Assembly (NCBI GenBank): GCA_016858145.1
Contig: JAEHOE010000110.1
Coordinates: 1-64,000, forward strand
DNA length: 64,000 nt
From: Edaphochlamys debaryana
Lineage: Eukaryota > Chlorophyta > Chlorophyceae > Chlamydomonadales
Reading direction: 5' to 3'
Under the pieces are notes generated by a model. That model had not been told where the DNA came from. It did no database searches and was given only the letters and a program-made list of their open reading frames with translations. Numbering within the stretch: the first letter of the stretch is position 1; every line of letters begins with the position of its first letter. Below, one piece after another: positions 1 to 8,500 of this stretch. A program made the position numbers and the translations under genes.

Positions 1-1346
1 GCCCGTTGCGGATCGGCATCAGGGTCGATCGCCTCTGCCCACAGCTCGGCGGCGCCGAGGGGCACAGCAGGGCGGTGCGCCGTACATGAGCTCAAACGGG
101 GACTTGACGTGGACTTCTGAGGGGAGCAGCGGTAGCCCATCAGGACCCAAGGCAGTACTCGTCCCAGCGCTCGGCGGAGTGCGTATGAGCACAGTACTTT
201 GCGCAGAGAGCGTTTGCAGACCTGCACGACTCTTTCCGCCAGCGCCGTTGGCCTGCGGGTGGTTGGGCGACAGTGTGATGATGGTCGATGAAGCATTGCT
301 CGAGCATGGGCGGCAAAGGCGCCTTGGAACTCGGAGCCTCCGTCGGTCACCACGCCCTCGGCGGGCGCCGAGAAGCGGGCTAGGACGTTGGCTAGGAAGG
401 CGTTGGCCACCTCTCAGAGCCCTTGGAGCGAATCGGGATCAATCTCCACGTCTTGGTCCAAGCCTCGACGCATACCATGACGTTACTCGTAGCCGGAGCT
501 CGTGCGAGTGAGAGGCCCCAGCCAGGGTCCACGTGCCAGCGGAAGAAGGGCCCGCGGATTGGCAGGGGGTGCAACTCGGGCGGAAGTGACGTTACCGACG
601 GTGTTGGCGCGATCGCACAGGGGGCAGCGCTGAACCACATACTCGACATCCCTGGACATGCCTTGCCACCAGTAGCCGTTCTGGACCAGGCACAGGGTTG
701 CGGCGAGCTCCCCAGTGCCCCAGGCGGTGGTGGGCCCCTGGATGATGGCTTGGCGGCGCTCAGGTGGAGGTACCTCGCGCATGGTGCTGTTAGGCATGCG
801 GCGGTACAGGCGGTTGCCTTCCGGTCGTCGAAGCGGTAGTTGATTGGCGCGACGCGCCACCCGTCTAGCCGCTTCTCCGACAATGCCGGCGGGGCAGGTG
901 CCCTGGTCGAGGTAGTGGAGCAGCAGTTGCTTGTCCTCCCAAGGGTCGCAGTAGCGGGACTCCTGTGCGTCGGCGACGGCCGAGACCAGGGCAGAAGTCC
1001 AGTGCTCGTTGGATTGGTGGTGCTGCAGCGCGGGGTGGTGACCAGGGTCTGGCAGGCTGCGCCGCTGTGTTGTTTTCAATCCCCTACCCCCCCCCCAGCG
1101 GGGCAGCCGGTGGCGCCTGCTGAGGTGGCATGCGAGCCATGTGGTGCGGGGTGACGAATAAGCGCGGTTGAAGGGCTTGTGCGCAGAGAAAGATGCGTGC
1201 AGCAGCTGGAGTCTGCAGACCCTGCTGCAGGGCGTCGATGGCGGAGGGCACGGCGAGGGTGCCGTCGTTGCGGCCGCTCCCAGCAGCGAAGCAGGCTCCA
1301 GGCCGGTCAGGGCGGCTACCTCCTCTGGCAGCAGCGGCGAGGGCAC
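1..1346 (-). pseudogene. Integrase of the retrotransposon, frameshifted and truncated by the window edge
   Basis: Integrases join element cDNA to host DNA. The frame 483-1346 carries the zinc-binding N-terminal region ending in a Cys-Pro-Leu-Cys pair after a tyrosine/tryptophan-rich stretch (near 640-690). The two histidines expected upstream of that pair are not recognisable. Around 560-590 homology moves to another frame: a Trp-His-Val-Asp-Pro stretch matches the start of the catalytic core with its first Asp. Near 330-350 a Thr-Asp-Gly-Gly-Ser-Glu-Phe stretch matches the second Asp block, and near 230-260 an Asn-Gly-like/Leu-Ala-Glu-Arg stretch matches the catalytic Glu block after another frame change. 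Near 60-170 there is a match to the Tyr-Arg...Ser-Pro-Phe-Glu-Leu end of the core. At least two indels separate these blocks, so no intact enzyme is encoded. Confidence 0.75.
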
Positions 1347-1363
1347 GGCCGAGGCGGTGGAGG

Positions 1364-2160
1364 CTAGCTGGATATGTGGCGAGGTTGCCCGGCGGGAAAG
1401 ACGGTGACGGGGCGACCCGGCACGTCGCAGGCCGAGTAGGGCTCGCTGAGGGGTGCCTCGCAGAGGGGCAGGCGGCGCGAGGGTGCCGCTGCAGCTGCCG
1501 AGAGGTTACTGGGGCTCCAGGCACCAGATGTTGCCACCTTGCGCAGGTGCTCAGGAGCCGCGAGGTTGGTGCAGAAGGCGCGCAGCAAGTGCTGGGCCCT
1601 GCCCATGGCAGCGGTGTCCAGCGTGAGGCAGGTCCCGAAGGGCGTGTCCGCAGACGCTGGAGGCTCGTGCTCCAGCAGGAAGCCGGGCGGGAGTCGGGGT
1701 TGCAGCTCTTGGAGCCTGCCAAGGAGCTCTAGCACTCTATCTGGCGGAGCCAGGGTCGAGTCTAGGTTGCCGAGCACCAACCACTGCTGCCCTGACCTGG
1801 CGGAAGCAGCAAGGAGGTGGTCGTTGGTGAGCGGACCGGGCGGCAGCGCGGCCAGGGGCTTTCAACTGCGGAGCCGCGAAGCTGTCGGGGAAAGGAGGCA
1901 CGGAGCCAGCCCAGGCGGCGGCGCAGCAGCGAATGCTCTTGCGCGGGCGCGCCCAGGGTGTGATAACGGCGCACGGTCCAGCCCGCCCGGAGGCAGGCCT
2001 CGAGGCCCGTGGCGGCGGAGGTGCCGCACTCCACGACTACCAGCCCTTCCGTGAGGGCGTGCTCCAGGAAGTGGTGCGAGAGCAGGCTGGTGTCGAGGGC
2101 GGCGGTGCGGCCCTCGGCAACTCGGCGGGGACGCGGCGGCGAAAGCGAGGGTCGCCCAGA
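1364..2160 (-). pseudogene. Relic resembling a C5-cytosine DNA methyltransferase, between RNase H and integrase
   Basis: After RNase H, two frames joined by one indel near 1870 give a pattern like C5-cytosine methyltransferases. It begins with a motif I-like stretch at about 1985-2025 (Val-Val-Val-Glu-Cys-Gly-Thr-Ser-Ala-Ala-Thr-Gly-Leu-Glu-Ala). A Gln-Gln-Trp-Leu-Val-Leu stretch follows where the Pro-Cys-Gln catalytic motif should come (about 1745-1785). A Leu-Leu-Glu-His stretch stands in place of the Glu-Asn-Val motif (about 1675). A Leu-Arg-Ala-Phe-Cys-Thr-Asn-Leu stretch resembles the arginine-containing motif VIII (about 1560). The Pro-Cys-Gln nucleophile and the Glu-Asn-Val motif are absent, so it cannot be an active methylase as read. 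Methyltransferase genes carried by algal retrotransposons are known in other lineages. The assignment rests on motif order seen by eye; a generic spacer domain is the alternative. Confidence 0.5.
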
Positions 2161-3790
2161 GGGCGTCTCGGACCTCGCGCACGACGCGGTTGGCGGTGAG
2201 GTTGGCCTGTCGGGTCAGGAGCTGAGCCGCAGTGCACTCGGGGTCGGCGAAGCGCTCGACGGGGTCAGAGGCCGTGCCGTTGCCGCCAGCGAGCCACTCG
2301 TCGGGAGAGGGAGCGAGGGCGGAGCCCTGTCCCGTGACGGTGGCCAGCAGGGAGTACTCCTCGCGAGCGCGCAGCGCCAGGACTTGGGCTGCAGACATGA
2401 GTGCCGTGGGTTGCGCCGAGGGCGTGACGGTCGGATACGGGACGAGCCGAGGCGGCGGCGGCTTGGCGTCGGAGTCCTCGTCCATGCGGGCTCCGGAGCC
2501 ATCAGCGCTCGAGGGCAGAGGCGAGCGGCTGAGGGTGTCAGCGTTATAGTGGAGCTGGCCTGGCCGATGGGCGACATCGAAGTCGTACTCTTGCATCAAG
2601 AGTGCCCAGCGAGCGTACTGCCCAACTAGGTTTTGGTTCTCCATCAGCCAGAGCAGGGGCGCGTGGTCGGTGACCAGGATGAAGCGTGGCCCTATCAGGT
2701 AAGGGCGCAGCATCTTCATTGCCCAGCAGGCAGCCAGCATCTCACCCTTGTAGGAGGTGTAGTTGCGCTCGTGCACGTTGAGTGAGCGCGAGATGCAGGC
2801 GACCATGTACTCATGCCCTTCGTCATCCAGTTGGCCTAGGACGGCGCTGATGCCTACATTGGAAAAGTCAGTGTGCAGGATCAGTTGACGGTTGGGATCA
2901 GGCTTGCGGAGCAGCCGGTCGTTGGTCGAGAACTCGGCCTTGAGCTGGTCCAAGGCCTCCTGATGGCGCGGCTGCCAGGTCTCGGGGCCCCACGTGACGC
3001 CCTTCTTGGTGAGCTCGTAGAGCGGGTTGGCGATGCAGGCGAAGCGGGGGATGTAACAACGATAGTAGTTGCAGAGGCCGAGCAGGGCTTGGAGCTCGGT
3101 CAGCGAGCAAGGGGGCTGGATGGCTTGGATCGCAGCGACCTTGGCCTGAACCGGGCGGAGCCCGTCAGCGCTCACCATGTGTCCCAGGAACTCTATCTTG
3201 TCTGCCGCGACTACGGTCTTGTCGGGATGCAGCTTGATGTTGATCTCGTCCAACATTGCGAGGAACCGCGCGAGATTCTGCTCGTGCTCCTCTGCCGTAC
3301 GGCCGGTTACTGTGGCGTCGTCGACAAAAAGGTACACGCAGTCTTGCAGGCTGTACTTCCGCACGTGGTGCGAAAGTACTCGCTGCCAAGCTGCCGTGGC
3401 GTTGACGGCGCCGTACATCAACCGTTTGTACCGCCAGAGGGTGTTGTTCCACCAGAACGAGGTCTTATCGCGATCCTCCTCGGCGAGCGGCAGTTGGTTG
3501 AACGCGGCGCGGCAGTCGCACTTAGTAATGAATCGCGCGCCCAGGATGCGATCGAACAGGTCTTCCGGCGCTGGCGGCCGGAAATAATCGCGCACGCTCG
3601 CTGCATTTATACGGCGCGCGTCCGCACAATAGCGGTACTCGTTGGATTCATACAAACCGTCAATTCCCTTCTTACGTGGCAGGGTTACATTCATCGCGTA
3701 CTGCGTAGAGTTGGACGGCTCGATAATGTCAGCACTGTACAGCTCGCGGCACTTGGCGTCCTCGACCAACCGCTCGGCAGCCGAATGTCG
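1862..3790 (-). CDS. Reverse transcriptase-RNase H segment of Pol
   Basis: This is the open stretch immediately after the in-frame TGA at 3791-3793 and in the same frame as the ORF upstream of it. It copies element RNA into DNA. Counting from the TTG at 3769, the palm-domain first Asp lies near residue 85 (Thr-Lys-Cys-Asp-Cys-Arg-Ala-Ala-Phe). The catalytic Asp pair is near residues 150-151 within Leu-Phe-Val-Asp-Asp, the Phe-Val-Asp-Asp variant of Tyr-x-Asp-Asp. The RT connection includes Phe-Leu-Gly-His. RNase H follows (Leu-His-Thr-Asp-Phe-Ser, Lys-Gly-Glu-Met, Val-Thr-Asp-His-Ala-Pro-Leu), ending in the typical Asn-Ala-Asp-Thr-Leu-Ser-Arg. Below about 2200 the frame no longer follows the likely protein. 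There is no own ATG; the segment depends on the upstream Pol frame. Confidence 0.92.
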   Translation of the reverse strand, partial: RHSAAERLVEDAKCRELYSADIIEPSNSTQYAMNVTLPRKKGIDGLYESNEYRYCADARRINAASVRDYFRPPAPEDLFDRILGARFITKCDCRAAFNQLPLAEEDRDKTSFWWNNTLWRYKRLMYGAVNATAAWQRVLSHHVRKYSLQDCVYLFVDDATVTGRTAEEHEQNLARFLAMLDEINIKLHPDKTVVAADKIEFLGHMVSADGLRPVQAKVAAIQAIQPPCSLTELQALLGLCNYYRCYIPRFACIANPLYELTKKGVTWGPETWQPRHQEALDQLKAEFSTNDRLLRKPDPNRQLILHTDFSNVGISAVLGQLDDEGHEYMVACISRSLNVHERNYTSYKGEMLAACWAMKMLRPYLIGPRFILVTDHAPLLWLMENQNLVGQYARWALLMQEYDFDVAHRPGQLHYNADTLSRSPLPSSADGSGARMDEDSDAKPPPPRLVPYPTVTPSAQPTALMSAAQVLALRAREEYSLLATVTGQGSALAPSPDEWLAGGNGTASDPVERFADPECTAAQLLTRQANLTANRVVREVRDALWATLAFAAASPPSCRGPHRRPRHQPALAPLPGARPHGRAGSRGVRHLRRHGPRGLPPGGLDRAPLSHPGRARARAFAAAPPPGLAPCLLSPTASRLRS

Positions 3791-5533
3791 TCACGGGGAT
3801 TCGAATATCGGGTTGTTGTGCTTGAGTTCGAGTCTCACTGGCCCCAACTCGCCTCTATAGCACCCGATGTCCTTCAGACTCCGCGCGAACAAGTGATCGT
3901 ACTTGCCAAACAACGCTCTCAGACCATCACGCTGTGCCTCGGTCATGTCCGGACGTATGCATAAGGTATAGCCTGCCTCCTGCTGGACTAAAGTGGAGTC
4001 TTCGGGCGGTGCCCTAGCCCCGTCGGGAGTTGTCACATTCGTGGGAGAAGGTCCAAGTGCAGCTACGTCAGGCGGCTCTGTCGGCGGAGCCGCAGGCCTC
4101 TCTACACTAGATGCGTTTGCAGGTGCGGTGCCCGTGACAAAGGTGCTCGGTGGCTCTGCTAGAGGTGTCTCAGCCGAGGGCGAGCCCGCAGGCGGGGCCT
4201 GGGGCGGCGAGCGCCTCGTCGGCGGTGCTGGGTCGCGCAGCTGGATGCGCCGCATGGCTTGCTCCAGCGGGGTGGTGGCGGGCGACTGCTCTAGCTGCGC
4301 CCAGCTCGGAGCCAGCCACTGCCCCCCCTGAGGGTAAGCCGGATGCGGAACGCAGTTGGGCGTCGCGTCCGACAGCCGCCAGCAGCCCAGGAAGACCAGC
4401 ATCACGATGGCGAAGGTGAAGGTCTTGTAGCTGTTGAGGCGCCAGCGCGCCGGAGTCGCCGACTTGGTGTTGGCGTCGGGCGGTGCGTACCTGCGCTTGG
4501 ACACCTTGGCGCCCGCCGTGGCCGCCCAGCGCTCCGCCCGTTGCTGCAGGAACTGTCGCTTGACCAGGCTCAGGTACCGGCGACGCGCCTGCTCCATAGC
4601 AGCGAAGGCCTGCGCACGCAGCTCCTCCTGTCGGCGCAGCTCGCGCCTCGCTTGGCGGGCCAGCTTGCGGTTGATGCTGCGCGTGACGCGGCGCAGGATC
4701 ATGCAGCCCAGCCTCCACTGGACGTGCTCCATCCAGTCATCCAGCTGCTCGTCCAGCTCCGCGTCATCATCAGACTCCTCCTCACTGCTGGTCGAGTGCC
4801 AGTCCTCGTCCTCGGTGTCGGTGGTGTTGGCACCGAAGGTGTCGTACGGCTGCACGGGGCCGTAGACAGGGCTGGCCGCGATCAGGCGCGCGATGGCCCT
4901 GGGGCAGAGCGGGAGGGGAACCCAGATTCCGAAGGTGGCGGCACCGTAAGCAACAGTGCGAGCACCGAGATCGCAGAGCAGGTGCAGGGCGCGAGCGAAG
5001 GGCACGCCGTAGACGTCGTGGTCAATCAGGCCGCAGCTGGGGAGGGAGCTGGAGCCCTTGGCCTGCGACTCAGTACCGGCGGTGCCGGGAGCCGAGGACT
5101 CACCAGTCTCGAGGGGCTCCGCAGCGGGGCTGCGACCGACGGCGCCGGGCCCGTTGATGCTGCGCTTGGCGGGGGTGTTGGCCTTGACCCAGAGGGGCAG
5201 CTGGCGCGGAGTCGCACTGCACTTGCTGTCGGGCAGCTCCTCCTTCCTCCGTTCGCCGGCGGGGCCGGGAGCGGGGTCACCGTTGGTGGAGGCGGGTTGC
5301 TCGTCCTGCGCGGTGGCGTCGGCGCAGACCTCGGGCTTGGTCGCGAGCGGCGGGGCCGGCTCGAGCAGCTTTGAAGACGAGGAGAGCTTGGACTCGGGCT
5401 CGGGCTTGGACTCGGGCTCGGACTCTACCCCCCCCCTGCTCGAAGCCGGGTCTGCCGCTAGGGCGCAGAAGCGGATGGCGTTGTCCGTACCGGTTGCAGA
5501 GCCAGAGCCGAGTGCGCCAGGAGGCGGTGTCAT
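3791..5533 (-). CDS. N-terminal Pol segment, ends at in-frame TGA just before RT
   Basis: This is a 580-codon frame with an ATG at 5533, overlapping the Gag-protease frame by 257 bases. The first two thirds are low complexity (Pro/Ser/Glu/Ala), followed by a basic, arginine-rich stretch and one hydrophobic segment (Phe-Ala-Ile-Val-Met-Leu-Val-Phe-Leu near 4400). The last 70 residues (about 3795-4005) match the conserved lead-in to gypsy reverse transcriptases: a Leu-Phe-Gly-Lys-Tyr...Leu-Phe-Ala block, an Ile-Gly-Cys-Tyr block, and an Asn-Asn-Pro-Ile block. The next codon after Glu-Ser-Pro is TGA (3791-3793), then Arg-His-Ser-Ala-Ala-Glu, which is what normally follows. The TGA is most simply a point mutation; read-through cannot be excluded. 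Confidence 0.8.
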   Translation of the reverse strand: MTPPPGALGSGSATGTDNAIRFCALAADPASSRGGVESEPESKPEPESKLSSSSKLLEPAPPLATKPEVCADATAQDEQPASTNGDPAPGPAGERRKEELPDSKCSATPRQLPLWVKANTPAKRSINGPGAVGRSPAAEPLETGESSAPGTAGTESQAKGSSSLPSCGLIDHDVYGVPFARALHLLCDLGARTVAYGAATFGIWVPLPLCPRAIARLIAASPVYGPVQPYDTFGANTTDTEDEDWHSTSSEEESDDDAELDEQLDDWMEHVQWRLGCMILRRVTRSINRKLARQARRELRRQEELRAQAFAAMEQARRRYLSLVKRQFLQQRAERWAATAGAKVSKRRYAPPDANTKSATPARWRLNSYKTFTFAIVMLVFLGCWRLSDATPNCVPHPAYPQGGQWLAPSWAQLEQSPATTPLEQAMRRIQLRDPAPPTRRSPPQAPPAGSPSAETPLAEPPSTFVTGTAPANASSVERPAAPPTEPPDVAALGPSPTNVTTPDGARAPPEDSTLVQQEAGYTLCIRPDMTEAQRDGLRALFGKYDHLFARSLKDIGCYRGELGPVRLELKHNNPIFESP

Positions 5534-8500
5534 CGACGGGGTAGCTCAGCCAGTACTCGTCGCCTGAGGTGCGGACGCTGATGTTTGCCCGCAGCAGGGA
5601 GAGGAATGGGCGCCCAAACACGATGCCGTAGGGCAGGTCCTCCACGGGCAGGACGGGTGCTACGGGCACTTGCACCATGATCGCTGCGGGTTCACCTGGG
5701 GCGCCGTCGCGTCCCAGGGTGCCGTTGATGAAGATGCGTACGTCGCGTGCCGTGCGCTTGGTGGAGTAGAACGACTTCTTGACACCGCGCGCTCCGAAGA
5801 CCTTGATCACCTCGTCCTCGTGGTAGAGACCGGCGGTAGTGACCTCTGTGTCTTGCAGCACGGCGACGGGAACGCCGTTGAAGAGGTCTTGCCGCATGAG
5901 GCAGCATGCCCCGGTGAGGCCCATGTCGATGCTGTACGACGCCGACGTGATGTCGAACCCCGCGCACGTGATCTCGATCTTGGGGAGGCCTTGTGACTCC
6001 CACCGGGATCGCTCGTTGTCGCCAAACAGCAGACCGGTGCACAGGTCGTTACGGTCCATGGGCGTGACGTCGTCAGTGAGTGAGGACCCGTGGTAGCAGG
6101 CGGATGCCAGGACGCAGACGGGAGGCGGCGGCCTCGGCAGGGCGACCGCGGCTTCGCGTTCCGTATAGCCCTGATACGTGTCCGCGCAGCCTTTGCCGAA
6201 GATCACGTCTCCTACCATGATGGCCGAAGCCCGGCGCCACATGTAGGCCTGCTGGCTGGCCGGCAGGGCTTGGGGGTCCGAACCAGGTTGCTCGGCCGGT
6301 AGCGGAGGCACGAGGGCATCACGGACTGCTGGGGCAGGCAGCGGTGGCGGCAGGTAAGGGTACCGCGACGCCAGAGCCGCAGCCAGCACCGGGGCTGTGG
6401 GTCCGGGCTTCGCCCCCGCGGGGCGCGGGCCTTGGTCCGCAGAAGCTGCCGCCTCCAGAGCTGCGGGCGGAGCCCGAGCCGTGGGAGTCGCGGTCGCTTG
6501 GCGCTTGGGCGAAGGCACTGCAGGCGGGGCCTGGGCGCCAGCCTCCAGCGCTTCTCGGTTGCGCACCTGGGCGCTGCCGCTGGGACCCGCCGCCACGGCG
6601 TCGCGCTGGGGCGTCACCGAGGTCGAGGGCCCGGCGGCTGCGGCAGGGGGCACCTCAGAGGGCCGGCTGCGCTCCTTGCAAGGCTGTGGCGGGGCAGGCT
6701 GAGGCGCCGGGAGCGGTCGCTGCTCGCGCCAGCCGATGGTCTGCCCCTTGAAGGCGAGCCAGTCCCTGAGCTTACGGCACCAATCGATGTACGCACCGAT
6801 GAAGTGGGTACTGGAGTGGATATGGCGCTCACTCTGGCGGTAGACGGAGACGTTAGGGCGATCTGGGTTGGGGCCCATGCGCGCCAGCACCTCCTCCGTC
6901 CACCGGCACTCGCGGCGAAGCTGCTTGTCACCCCGGTCGTACGCCCTGGCCAGGGGGAGCGCAGGCAGGTCCTCAGGCCACGGTTGCAGATCGACCTCGT
7001 TAATGGGCTGGAAGAAGCCCTTGATATCCAGGCTGCCGAGCGAGTCCTGCAGCTCTGGGGTCCACCGTAGCAGCGTGGGTCCGCCCAGCAAAGCGTGCAG
7101 CAGGCAGTAGTCCTGGCTGTGCCGCGACCAAGGTGGGTAGCGCAGCGGGTTGCCGAGCCGGGGGCCGGCACCTCGGTAGTTCTCGTGACCGGGGAAGACG
7201 GCCAGATCTCGGTAAGCCTGCAGCTTCGTCGCCTCGCGCAGACAGCTGCAGAGGGTGCAGGGGCGGCGTGAGCCTGAGAGCCGTCCAGGCGTCCCAGGGG
7301 ATCGACTGCGGGACCTCTGCGGAGAGCCTGAAGGTCGGCGGCCGCCAGCTCCGCCACTGCCACTGCGGCGGGGTTGACGGTCGCCTGAACGCTCACGCTC
7401 GTGGTCACGGCCTCGGCTCTCAGCACCTCCGTCGCGGGAACGGGAGCGGCCGCGGCTGGACTGACGCCCTTCATCTCGGGATGAGGCGGGGCGCCGTGGG
7501 CGGTCGTGCGTAGCCAGGGCCTGGATCTCGGGGCCCCCCCTCGGCGGAGCCGAGGCGGCGGACGTAGGCACTTGGGTGTGGTGCGGCTCCACCTCCTCGA
7601 GTTGGGGCCCAGACAGCTCCCCACGCGCGTCAGCCTCCGCCAGCTCCTCGTCCTCGTACACGAGCATCTCCTCCTCGACCACCTCCTCCGCGTTGTCGAG
7701 GCTGGTGGCGAAGGCCACGCTGGCGCCATCCGTGGGGCTCCAGTCCCATATGCGGATGCGGCGGTCGCTCAGCCCCAGCGAAGACGCCCGCGGGCGAGCG
7801 TAGTCGCTGGGATCGAACCGCATGGTGGGGATGCGCACAGAGACGGTCTTGGGCTGGGCCCTGGCTTCAGCCACCGGAGGCGGCGAGGGCTCGAAGGGCA
7901 GCAGGGCCGTGGCGTAGCAGGCACGGAGCGAGGCTGCCACCTTCTCCAGCTCCGGCGGGGCCGGAACCAGCGCCACGTGGCCGTTGATGGTCTCGTCGCC
8001 CTGGTGCAGCCCGGAGCGGAAGCGGAGGTGCGGACGCGGGTAGTAGTCGTAGAGCATGCCGCACTGGTGGAAGAGCGGCCCGCCCCACAGCATGGTGAAG
8101 AGACCGGCCGCCCAGTCGTCGGGGACGACCAGGAAGTCCCCGCAGACGCGCAGCTCGGACGCGGTGCCGGGCGTGATGACGTTCCACACGCGGGCGATGC
8201 CGAGGGGTCGGCTGCTCTGGCGCAGGGACTTGACGCCGGCGTTACAGGGCTCCAGCTTGACGCCGAGGCTCTCGTACAAGCTCTGAACCATGAGGCCCAC
8301 CGTGTTGCACATCGTGTCGGGACCGATGCCGGGAGGGAAGATCCGGGTGCCGTCGGCCTTGAGCAGGCCAGCGCCGCGCTTGGGGTCGCTGTTATCGACG
8401 TAGTGGAGGGAGCCGGCGAGCTCGCTCTTCAAGTACCGCTTGATCTCCTCCACCTTGGAGCCGGTGGTGGCGGCCGAGGATGAGCAGGCGAGGGCGGAGG

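Noticed and set aside
2873..3964. 363-codon plus-strand open frame opposite reverse transcriptase
   Set aside because: It is the antisense shadow of the RT-RNase H coding strand, which carries clear catalytic motifs.
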